A DNA stretch of 6,269 nucleotides, taken from NCBI GenBank assembly GCA_016202725.1, contig JACQOD010000089.1:1-6269 (forward strand). The letters run 5' to 3'. Shown piece after piece: positions 1-5,324 of the stretch; positions within the stretch are counted from its first letter, which is position 1; the number at the start of each line of letters is the position of its first letter. The notes beneath the pieces are model-generated. The model saw only the letters and a program-made list of their open reading frames with translations, searched no databases and was not told the DNA's origin. Source of the DNA: Candidatus Aenigmatarchaeota archaeon. Lineage in GTDB: Archaea > Aenigmatarchaeota > Aenigmatarchaeia > QMZP01. A program made the translations under genes and the position numbers.

Positions 1-82
1 CGCTGCACGGTCAGGGGAGTCCATGCACAATGACACATGCCCGAACCAGTAAAGCCGGTCGGGTTAATTTATGACGATCCCT
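1..82 (-). repeat. 82 bp dispersed inverted repeat, left copy
   Basis: Base i pairs with base 6157-i of the right copy (6075-6156). Of 82 positions, 79 match, with differences only at 60, 61 and 78; bases 1-59 match without a break. The last base touches the stop codon of the thioredoxin-like gene, so on the minus strand the repeat is that gene's immediate 3' region. Minus-strand RNA could form two hairpins: one at 45-59 (ACCGG, loop CTTTA, CTGGT), extended in this copy by CCCG/CGGG (60-63 with 40-43) around one bulged base, and one at 4-27 (TGCATGG/CCGTGCA). No tRNA, C/D-box or coding signal was recognised. The repeat starts at base 1, so it may extend further left. Confidence 0.95.
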
Positions 83-687
83 TAGCTGGTGGCCGATCCG
101 TTCTCTGAGGAGGAATTACCTGTCCCGTTGCCCATGGTCTGGTTGCCGCCACCCAAGGTGGAGTTGGTTTGATTGTTGGTCTCATTGCCGATGGGAGGAG
201 GCTCGGGAGGGGGGGACCTGGTATAGACCCGGAGGAGGCATTCCCGCGGCTGGAGGAGGGAAATCGTGCAGAAGACGTCCAGCATGCCCTCAGGGGAGAG
301 GTCCCTGCCTTGCAGGTCGACGACCTCGCCCCGGGAGCCGATCATGCGGAAGCGTTCGAAGCCCTCCACCGCGGTGGTAGCATAGGAGGACAGGAAGATG
401 GAGTCGGGGAAGGCGAGGGCGAAGGCCCGCACCTGCTGGTCCTGCTGGGCGCAGGGCCCGCAGCCCGGGTTGTAGACCGACTCGATGATCACCCGGCCAG
501 CCCCCAGGATGAGGGCGATTTCATTGGAGGTGTAGGAGCGGTTCGCGAGGAAGGGGATGGCCGGGGCATCCTGGGGGGGAGGGGCCTGCGCCGGGCGGAA
601 GCCGGAGATGGCGAAGCCTGCCACGGAGAAGACCATGAGTGCGGCGATGAACACGGCGGCGAGGGTGCGCTTCTTCTGCTGGTCCAT
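82..687 (-). CDS. Membrane-anchored thioredoxin-fold protein with sequon-rich C-terminal tail
   Basis: The 201-residue product has a basic N-terminus (KKR, 5-7), one hydrophobic segment (about 8-30) acting as signal anchor or signal peptide, then a Pro/Ala linker (32-45). A thioredoxin-like domain (about 50-155) follows, with the redox motif CGPC at 76-79 preceded by a strand (VIIESVYNPG). Two further cysteines, C140 and C150, could form a second disulfide. The tail from about 158 is Pro-rich, then Asn/Thr/Ser/Gly-rich with seven N-x-S/T sequons (N168, N172, N175, N182, N187, N191, N196); N49 is an eighth. This indicates an extracytoplasmic, glycosylated thiol-disulfide protein. Specific substrate and partner are unknown. 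The ATG at 687 is chosen because it gives a clean N-in signal anchor and lies 29 nt downstream of a BRE/TATA-like element, consistent with leaderless mRNA. It is divergent from the mevalonate operon. The domain call rests on the motif and layout; overall similarity to known families was not tested. Confidence 0.78.
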   Translation of the reverse strand: MDQQKKRTLAAVFIAALMVFSVAGFAISGFRPAQAPPPQDAPAIPFLANRSYTSNEIALILGAGRVIIESVYNPGCGPCAQQDQQVRAFALAFPDSIFLSSYATTAVEGFERFRMIGSRGEVVDLQGRDLSPEGMLDVFCTISLLQPRECLLRVYTRSPPPEPPPIGNETNNQTNSTLGGGNQTMGNGTGNSSSENGSATS

Positions 688-708
688 CCCGCTGGTTGGA
701 TCGCCAGG

Positions 709-722
709 CTAAAAAGGTTTGC
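709..722 (-). promoter_or_regulatory. BRE/TATA-like promoter of the thioredoxin-like gene
   Basis: On the minus strand this reads GCAAACC followed by TTTTTAG. The element lies about 22-35 nt upstream of the ATG at 687, the spacing expected for an archaeal promoter of a leaderless transcript. No Shine-Dalgarno precedes the ATG. The same GCAAACC heptamer occurs at nearly the same distance upstream of the reductase gene (4732-4738), which strengthens both calls. Confidence 0.55.
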
Positions 723-800
723 GGGGTGCTGCGGAGAGTCAGGAAACACGCAGGCCTGCGGGATCACGAGGACGGAGCGGCCCTGTTGCCTCAAACACCA

Positions 801-812
801 CGGCAGCTGCCG
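801..812. promoter_or_regulatory. Perfect 12 bp palindrome upstream of the mevalonate operon
   Basis: CGGCAGCTGCCG equals its own reverse complement. It lies 14 bp upstream of the TATA box at 827-834, in the divergent intergenic region, so it could be an operator. A similar CGGC-N4-GCCG sequence (4761-4772) lies upstream of the reductase gene. Such short GC palindromes also arise by chance in GC-rich DNA, and no regulator is encoded nearby that obviously matches. Confidence 0.35.
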
Positions 813-826
813 AAGGCGGCTACGCG

Positions 827-834
827 TATTTAAA
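827..834 (+). promoter_or_regulatory. TATA box of the HMG-CoA synthase operon
   Basis: TATTTAAA stands out in GC-rich surroundings. About 26 nt downstream of its centre the transcript would begin near 857, leaving a short leader of roughly 13 nt that retains the Shine-Dalgarno GAGG (860-863), six nt before the ATG at 870. Archaeal TATA boxes normally lie about 25-30 nt upstream of the start site, so the geometry fits. Confidence 0.65.
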
Positions 835-869
835 CCTTACCGGGGAGGTTAAGTATTCTGAGGAATTCC

Positions 870-1907
870 ATGGACATTGGCATTGTGGGGTATGGGGCGT
901 ACGTCCCCCACTACCGCATCGCCGTGGAGGAGATCGCGCGCGTGTGGGGCGAGGATCCGGCCCAGATCAAGGAGGGTTTGGGGGTCCTGGAGAAAAGCGT
1001 GCCCGACAAGGATGAGGACACGATCACGATCGCCGTGGAGGCGGGGAAGAACGCCCTCTTGCGGGCAGGCGTGGACCCCAAGCTCGTGATGGCGCTCTAC
1101 ATCGGGAGCGAGTCCCATCCCTACGCCGTCAAGCCCTCCGGAACGGTCGTGGGCGAGGCCCTCGGACTTGGCCCCCACCTCATGGTGGCGGACCTGGAGT
1201 TCGCCTGCAAGGCCGGGACCGCGGCCATCCAGTGCTGCTACGGCCTGGTCAAGGGTGGGGTCATCCCCTACGGGATGGCCATTGGGGCTGATACCTCCCA
1301 GGGGAGGCCGGGCGACGCCCTGGAGTACACGGCTTCGGCAGGGGGCGCGGCCTTCCTCATCGGCAAGGATCCCCTGGCCCTGCTGGAGCACACGCTGTCG
1401 TACACGACCGACACCTCGGACTTCTGGCGCCGCGAAGGAGCCGACTACCCCTCCCACGGGGCCCGGTTCACGGGCAAGCCTGCCTACTTCAGCCACGTGA
1501 CCTCCGCCACCCAGCTCCTCCTGGAGCGGACCGGCTACAAGCCAGGCGATTTCGCGCACGCCGTCTTCCACATGCCCAACGGGAAGTTCCCGGTGAACGC
1601 GGCCCTGGGCATGGGCTTCGCCAGGCAGCAGATCGAGCAGGGCCTGGTGGTCCGGCGGATCGGGAATACCTATTCCGGCTCCTCCCTGCTGGGGCTGACG
1701 AATGTCCTGGACATCGCCCTCCCGGGGGATCGCATCCTGCTGACCTCCTACGGGAGCGGGGCAGGGGCGGACGCCTTCGTCTTCCAGGTCACGGATCATG
1801 TCCTGGATCGCCGGGACAGGGCCCCCCTGACCGAGGAGTACATGGCCCGCAAGGAATATATCGACTACGGGAAGTACGCCCGCCTGCGGGGGAAGCTGAA
1901 GGTGTGA
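870..1907 (+). CDS. mvaS: Hydroxymethylglutaryl-CoA synthase, archaeal type
   Basis: The 345-residue protein condenses acetyl-CoA with acetoacetyl-CoA to HMG-CoA, the committed entry to the mevalonate pathway for archaeal isoprenoid lipids; it is cytosolic. It has the thiolase-superfamily fold throughout, beginning with strand MDIGIVGYGAYVP. Visible catalytic residues are E81 (GSESHPYAVKPS), nucleophile C113 (LEFACKAGTAA) and H234 (FHMPNGKFP); the glycine-rich SYGSGAGADAF (293-303) is typical of the C-terminal half. Length matches the roughly 350 residues usual for archaeal enzymes. The ATG at 870 is preceded by GAGG with six nt spacing and keeps the first beta strand. It is first in an operon with thiolase and DUF35, the arrangement known from archaea, where the three proteins form a complex passing acetoacetyl-CoA between active sites. 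All key residues are intact. The symbol is the general one for this function. Confidence 0.97.
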   Translation: MDIGIVGYGAYVPHYRIAVEEIARVWGEDPAQIKEGLGVLEKSVPDKDEDTITIAVEAGKNALLRAGVDPKLVMALYIGSESHPYAVKPSGTVVGEALGLGPHLMVADLEFACKAGTAAIQCCYGLVKGGVIPYGMAIGADTSQGRPGDALEYTASAGGAAFLIGKDPLALLEHTLSYTTDTSDFWRREGADYPSHGARFTGKPAYFSHVTSATQLLLERTGYKPGDFAHAVFHMPNGKFPVNAALGMGFARQQIEQGLVVRRIGNTYSGSSLLGLTNVLDIALPGDRILLTSYGSGAGADAFVFQVTDHVLDRRDRAPLTEEYMARKEYIDYGKYARLRGKLKV

Positions 1908-1979
1908 TGGTGGATGGACAGGGTGGCGGGAAAGGGGATGTGGGGCCGCTGGCTGCGACTGCTGCTCCGCACGACCCCC

Positions 1980-1984
1980 GGAGG
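1980..1984 (+). promoter_or_regulatory. Shine-Dalgarno that decides the thiolase start
   Basis: GGAGG lies six nt before the ATG at 1991, ideal spacing. The reading frame is open further upstream to GTG/ATG codons at 1904 and 1907, which overlap the HMG-CoA synthase stop, but the extra 28-29 residues are Gly/Pro/Arg-rich and unlike thiolase. The site therefore supports 1991 as the main start. Confidence 0.7.
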
Positions 1985-1990
1985 CGGCGC

Positions 1991-3145
1991 ATGACCGACG
2001 TCGCGATCGTGGGCGTGGGCTGCACGAAGATGGACGAGCACTGGACCAAGTCCCTGCGCGACCTCTCCACGGAGGCGGGGGCCCTGGCGGTGAAGGACGC
2101 TGGACTCGACGGCAAGGACATCCAGGCCCTGTACGTGGGCAACATGTCCTCGGGGAGGTTCATCGGGCAGGAGCACCTGGCCGCCCTGGCCGCAGACCAG
2201 GCCGGGCTCATCCCCATCCCCGCCACGCGGTGCGAGGCTGCCTGCGCTTCCGGCTCGCTCGCCTTCCGGAAGGCCTGTCTCGCGATCAAGTCGGGGGAAT
2301 ACGACATCATCATGGCCGCGGGCGGGGAGAAGATGACCGACATCAAGGGCCCTGAAGCGATTGCCGCCCTCATGGGCGCAGCAGACCAGGAATGGGAATC
2401 CGCGATCGGCCTGACCTTCACCGGCCTGTATGCCCTCATGGCCCGCGCGTACATGAACACATACGGCCTCACCCGGGATGAGCTATCCCAGGTGCCGATC
2501 AAGAACCACTTCCACGGGCTCAAGAACCCGCTCGCCCAGTTCCGCTTCGAGGTCACGGCGGAGCAGGTCGCCCGCTCCGCGATGATTGCGGATCCGCTGC
2601 GGCTGCTGGACTGCTCCCCCATCACGGATGGAGCTGCTGCGGTCATCCTGGTCTCGGACCGCGTGGCTGATCGGTTCAAGAATCCCATCTGGGTCAAGGG
2701 ATCGGGCCAAGCCTCGGGAACCCTGGCCCTGCACGACCGCCCCTCCCTCACCGAGATCCCGGCCACGCAGATCGCGGCGAAGCGCGCCTACGACCAAGCT
2801 GGCGTAGGCCCGCAGGACATCGAGGTGGCCGAGGTCCACGACTGTTTCAGCATCGAGGAAATCCTCGCGTACGAGGACCTGGGCTTCGCCCCGAAGGGGA
2901 AGGGGAAGGACCTCCTGCTCAACAAGGACACCTGGATCGGCGGCCGCCTGCCCGTCAATACCGACGGGGGGCTCAAGCTGGGCCACCCGGTGGGGGCCAC
3001 CGGCATCAAGCAGCTCATCGAGATCGTCCGCCAGCTGCGGGGCGATGCCTACAACCAAGTCAAGGATCCGCGGATCGGCCTCACCCACAACATTGGGGGA
3101 ACGGGGGCAACCGCCCTCGTGCACATCCTCGGGAAGGAGCGATAG
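1991..3145 (+). CDS. Acetyl-CoA C-acetyltransferase (archaeal SCP2-type thiolase)
   Basis: This 384-residue thiolase condenses two acetyl-CoA to acetoacetyl-CoA, the substrate of the HMG-CoA synthase encoded just upstream. It starts with the thiolase strand TDVAIVGVG. The acyl-accepting nucleophile is C85 (CEAACASGS). The histidines are H284 (EVHDCFS) and H332 (GGLKLGHPVGATG), and the C-terminal motif is HNIGGTG (366-372). A His here instead of the Cys of biosynthetic bacterial thiolases is the pattern of SCP2-like and archaeal enzymes. Length is normal for that group. The start at 1991 is set by GGAGG six nt upstream and by the conserved N-terminal strand; an upstream in-frame ATG at 1907 would add an unconserved extension and overlap the preceding stop as TGATG. 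The start is 83 nt past the HMG-CoA synthase stop. In known archaeal systems this enzyme binds HMG-CoA synthase through the DUF35 protein, pulling an unfavourable condensation forward. Confidence 0.96.
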   Translation: MTDVAIVGVGCTKMDEHWTKSLRDLSTEAGALAVKDAGLDGKDIQALYVGNMSSGRFIGQEHLAALAADQAGLIPIPATRCEAACASGSLAFRKACLAIKSGEYDIIMAAGGEKMTDIKGPEAIAALMGAADQEWESAIGLTFTGLYALMARAYMNTYGLTRDELSQVPIKNHFHGLKNPLAQFRFEVTAEQVARSAMIADPLRLLDCSPITDGAAAVILVSDRVADRFKNPIWVKGSGQASGTLALHDRPSLTEIPATQIAAKRAYDQAGVGPQDIEVAEVHDCFSIEEILAYEDLGFAPKGKGKDLLLNKDTWIGGRLPVNTDGGLKLGHPVGATGIKQLIEIVRQLRGDAYNQVKDPRIGLTHNIGGTGATALVHILGKER

Positions 3146-3146
3146 C

Positions 3147-3230
3147 ATGGCGATGAAACAGTTGCGGGGGCGCGCCACTTGGCATTCCTCCCGAGGACAG
3201 GCGCAATTCGCACACCGGGGAGGCGCGTAG
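3147..3230 (+). CDS. Possible 27-codon mini-ORF between thiolase and DUF35 genes
   Basis: The ORF starts with ATG at 3147, one nt after the thiolase stop, and ends with TAG at 3228-3230, one nt before the DUF35 ATG. A strong Shine-Dalgarno, AAGGAG (3134-3139), lies seven nt upstream of its ATG. The 27-residue product is basic and Ser/Gln/Gly/Arg-rich with no recognisable domain. It fills the gap almost exactly, so it may be a translated coupling peptide carrying ribosomes to the DUF35 start, or simply a remnant or chance frame in GC-rich DNA. No function is assigned; confidence refers to its being translated. Confidence 0.3.
   Translation: MAMKQLRGRATWHSSRGQAQFAHRGGA
3217..3223 (+). promoter_or_regulatory. 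Shine-Dalgarno of the DUF35 gene
   Basis: GGGGAGG lies eight nt before the ATG at 3232 and fixes that start. The longer string ACCGGGGAGG (3214-3223) also occurs in the leader upstream of HMG-CoA synthase (839-848). The shared part is mostly the ribosome-binding core, so the match may mean little. Confidence 0.7.
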
Positions 3231-3231
3231 C

Positions 3232-3639
3232 ATGGAATCCGCACCCCTCTACTGGCGGCTGAAGCGGCAGAAGTACAACCTCATCGGGACCCGCTGCGTC
3301 ACCTGCGGGGAGAGTTTCTTTCCCCCGCGGAGCTTCTGCCCCACCTGCCGCCGCCGCGGCCGCATTGAGGAGTTCCAGTTCTCCGGGAAGGGAGAGATCA
3401 CCTCCTACACGATCATCAAGTCCGCTCCCAAGGGCTTCGAGCAGTTTGCCCCTTACACCGTGGCCATCATCAAGCTGGACGAGGGCGCCCTGATCTCCGG
3501 CCAGGTCGTGCAGGGAACGCCCGCCACGATCGGCGGCAGGGTGGTCCCGGTCTTCCGCAAGATGTACGAGGAAGGCAAGGAAGGCATCATCCACTACGGC
3601 ATCAAGTGGCAGGTGGACGGGACCGCAGCGGAAAAGTGA
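3232..3639 (+). CDS. DUF35 zinc-ribbon/OB-fold protein, thiolase-HMG-CoA synthase scaffold
   Basis: The 135-residue protein has the two-part DUF35 layout: an N-terminal helix (SAPLYWRLKRQKYNL), a rubredoxin-like zinc ribbon with C22-x2-C25 and C36-x2-C39, and a C-terminal OB fold (about 48-125). The phrases GEITSYTII, YTVAIIKLDEGALISGQV and IGGRVVPVFRK match the family well. In the characterised archaeal complex this protein bridges thiolase and HMG-CoA synthase and contributes a shared CoA-binding site, so acetoacetyl-CoA is passed on without release. It probably does the same here, because it is third in the operon with both partners. Length is normal and all four zinc ligands are present. 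It ends 37 nt before the convergent reductase gene. DUF35 proteins also work with lipid-transfer-like thiolases in other pathways, but this context favours the mevalonate role. Confidence 0.95.
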   Translation: MESAPLYWRLKRQKYNLIGTRCVTCGESFFPPRSFCPTCRRRGRIEEFQFSGKGEITSYTIIKSAPKGFEQFAPYTVAIIKLDEGALISGQVVQGTPATIGGRVVPVFRKMYEEGKEGIIHYGIKWQVDGTAAEK

Positions 3640-3676
3640 ACCGCTCAGCTCCCAAAGACTGCACCAGCCGCGATCT

Positions 3677-4702
3677 TCAGCCGAACACTTCGAGGGAGGG
3701 AAAATCCATATCCGCCTGGCGAAGGTCCATCTTCCCGAGCTTGCGGAAGAGGGCGTCCAGGCCAGGATTCGTCATCGCCCGGAACACCTCCCGCAGGGAG
3801 AGCCCCAGGGAGATGGTCCCCCCGAAGGCCTGCTTCCACGCGTCGTCGTACTGCTGCAGGAACGGCTGGGAGAAGTCCTGCCTCCGGAAGGCCTGGCGGA
3901 TAGTCTGGGCGGCCAGCCGCGCGGCGGTGAAGCCGAAGATGATCCCCCCGAACGACCAGGGCTTCACCTGGCAGGCCGCCTCTCCCACGAGGAGGGTGCG
4001 GGGGAACGCGGTCGGGATGAGCCCGGCGTTCATGAAGGCCGCGTGCTGCTCGAAGGCCCGCAGGCCGAAGAAGCGGGCCAGCAGGGGGAACTGGACGTTC
4101 TTCCCCAGGGCGCCATACTCCGTGGTCTCCCCCCGGGGGATCCTCCAGAAGAAGCCGTCGGGGATCTTGCTCTTATCAAAGAGGAGGTCTACATGATCGT
4201 CCTGACAGGGCTCCTGCGTCAGGGCAATCAGCCCGTTCAGCCGCTCCTGGGGCAGAATGCCCCAGTGCTTGCGCACGACCGAGGAAGCGCCATCCGCCCC
4301 GATCAGAAGGGAAGCTTCGTGCTTACCCTTGCTGGTGTGGAGGGTCACCTTGCTGTCGACCTGCAGGCGCTCCACCCGCTCCGCGAGCCGCGGAGGAGCA
4401 TCCAGCCTGCCCGCAAGCCACTGCTGGAACCGCTCCCGGTTCACGACGTAGGCCGCGGTCGCGGGCTTCTCCACGCGCACGCGCGCGTGGGGAGAGGACA
4501 GGACTGCTGCCCTGACTTTGTGCTGCACCCACTCCTTCCGGAGGGGGACGTGCTCCTCCAGGTGCGTGGAATACAAGCCGGAGTCGGCCTTGCGGCCCAG
4601 GGTGCGGGAGGCGTCCAGGACGAGGACGTCCAGGTCCTTCTGCAGGAGGGAGGCCAGGTACAGGCCCACCGGGCCCGCGCCCACAATTGCAACATCGGCC
4701 AT
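3677..4702 (-). CDS. Geranylgeranyl reductase-family FAD-dependent oxidoreductase
   Basis: The 341-residue flavoprotein most likely reduces double bonds of geranylgeranyl chains, as in digeranylgeranylglycerophospholipid reductase, giving saturated archaeal membrane lipids. It starts with a Rossmann dinucleotide motif, GAGPVGLYLA (8-17), with an acidic residue ending strand 2 (VLVLD, 26-30). The second FAD motif is IGADGASSVVRK (134-145). DGFFWRIPRG (182-191) resembles the substrate-side YxWxFP motif of the family. The third FAD motif is VGEAACQVKPWSFGG (239-253), with Glu where Asp is usual and WSFGG where many members have a triple Gly. At 341 residues it is shorter than the 390-410 common in the family. 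It lies convergent to the mevalonate operon, placing both ends of isoprenoid lipid synthesis together. The ATG at 4702 begins the Rossmann strand directly and is 30 nt from a BRE/TATA, so it is probably leaderless. Another geranylgeranyl substrate, such as a quinone side chain, cannot be excluded. Confidence 0.86.
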   Translation of the reverse strand: MADVAIVGAGPVGLYLASLLQKDLDVLVLDASRTLGRKADSGLYSTHLEEHVPLRKEWVQHKVRAAVLSSPHARVRVEKPATAAYVVNRERFQQWLAGRLDAPPRLAERVERLQVDSKVTLHTSKGKHEASLLIGADGASSVVRKHWGILPQERLNGLIALTQEPCQDDHVDLLFDKSKIPDGFFWRIPRGETTEYGALGKNVQFPLLARFFGLRAFEQHAAFMNAGLIPTAFPRTLLVGEAACQVKPWSFGGIIFGFTAARLAAQTIRQAFRRQDFSQPFLQQYDDAWKQAFGGTISLGLSLREVFRAMTNPGLDALFRKLGKMDLRQADMDFPSLEVFG

Positions 4703-4722
4703 ACCCTTCTCAGGGGGAGGGG

Positions 4723-4738
4723 ATACTTAATGGTTTGC
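4723..4738 (-). promoter_or_regulatory. BRE/TATA promoter of the reductase gene
   Basis: On the minus strand this reads GCAAACC (4738-4732), then A and TTAAGTAT (4730-4723). Its centre is about 25 nt upstream of the ATG at 4702, so transcription would begin at or very near the start codon, and no good Shine-Dalgarno is present. GCAAACC is shared with the thioredoxin-like gene's promoter at almost equal distance, and TTAAGTAT recurs in the HMG-CoA synthase leader (849-856). Confidence 0.65.
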
Positions 4739-4760
4739 CTGCGGGGGGATCCGGGATGAT

Positions 4761-4780
4761 CGGCGTATGCCGAATATATA
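4761..4780. promoter_or_regulatory. CGGC-N4-GCCG inverted repeat beside a TATATA element
   Basis: CGGC-GTAT-GCCG (4761-4772) is followed by AATATATA (4773-4780). The 127 bp gap between the reductase start and the HEPN stop holds nothing else obvious. On the minus strand the AT element could be a second, upstream promoter for the reductase; on the plus strand it could drive RNA antisense to HEPN. The inverted repeat resembles the palindrome at 801-812, so it may be a shared operator. Both readings are inference. Confidence 0.3.
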
Positions 4781-4829
4781 GCCTGTTGCGGGGCCCAATC
4801 GGCGGCGCTGATGAAACGGTAGAGGGGGG

Positions 4830-5324
4830 TTACGGCAGCAGCTTTTCCACCAGGATTTCTGCAGCCTCCACAAAGCTCTTTGCGTTCTTGTGGAGGGAGT
4901 CCAGGATCTCCTTCTCGACTTCTGTCCCATATTGGAATTCCTCCCTCAAGGTCTTTGCGTCCCCGAACTTCAACTCCTCTGCCCTTCGTATCATGGCAAT
5001 GTAGTTCAGGTCAAAATCAAGCTGGCGGACTTTGGCCAGGTATGCAACGGCGGTTATGGTGCATTCTTGGTTTCTGGATTCGTACCCAACCGCCGCAAGG
5101 ATGGAAAGGAGGGAGCGGTACATCGCATAGAAGGCAGCGGACACCGCCCAATCGGGGAAGCCCCCTTTGAGATTGTGGTCCACCGCCTTCAGGTTGTGAA
5201 GAGCCTTCCGCCCGTGCTTCTGCGCCTTTTCCCTGTCGGGGTGCGTTCTCCTCAGCCCCCGGTGTTTCCTGGCTTCCCCCGTTCCCTTCTCCAGGCACCA
5301 TCTGAATGCCTTCTCCCCGTTCAT
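4830..5324 (-). CDS. HEPN-domain protein, partner of the upstream nucleotidyltransferase
   Basis: This 164-residue, all-helical protein resembles the HEPN family. It has a charged N-terminus (1-50), the core helix WAVSAAFYAMYRSLLSILAAVGY (59-81), the turn ESRNQECTITAV (82-93), then helices with a long Glu/Lys-rich C-terminus. HEPN proteins are often RNA-cleaving toxins with an R-x4-H motif; here R84-N85 is followed by Q86, and no His stands in the expected place, so nuclease activity is doubtful. Its ATG overlaps the upstream MNT stop by four bases (ATGA), so the two are translationally coupled, the classic HEPN-MNT arrangement in archaea. In the characterised pair the nucleotidyltransferase silences HEPN by adding AMP to a Tyr in R-x4-H-x-Y; that motif is not seen here, so this mechanism cannot be assumed. 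Base composition is less GC-rich than the isoprenoid genes, hinting at transfer. It could be a defence or stress module or a nucleotide-sensing pair. Confidence 0.82.
   Translation of the reverse strand: MNGEKAFRWCLEKGTGEARKHRGLRRTHPDREKAQKHGRKALHNLKAVDHNLKGGFPDWAVSAAFYAMYRSLLSILAAVGYESRNQECTITAVAYLAKVRQLDFDLNYIAMIRRAEELKFGDAKTLREEFQYGTEVEKEILDSLHKNAKSFVEAAEILVEKLLP

Noticed and set aside
169..852. Plus-strand ORF (227 codons) antisense to the thioredoxin-like gene and running through the promoter region
   Set aside because: The product is Gly/Glu/Arg-rich without motif; the opposite strand has a signal anchor, CGPC and an organised tail.
849..856. TTAAGTAT as the TATA box of HMG-CoA synthase
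   Set aside because: Transcription would then begin near 880, after the ATG at 870 that encodes the conserved first strand. TATTTAAA at 827-834 fits better.
849..1799. Minus-strand ORF (316 codons) inside HMG-CoA synthase
   Set aside because: It is opposite a gene with all catalytic residues intact; the product is Gly/Arg/Pro/His-rich with no motif, as expected for a GC-rich shadow.
1789..2766. Minus-strand ORF (325 codons) inside the thiolase gene
   Set aside because: Antisense to a complete thiolase, with low-complexity Ser/Arg/Pro-rich product and no domain.
1908..3231. The two operon spacers (1908-1990 and 3146-3231) as copies of one repeat
   Set aside because: They share similar length, a CGCAC string and GGAGGCG near the end, but the middle does not align and the shared end is largely the ribosome-binding site.
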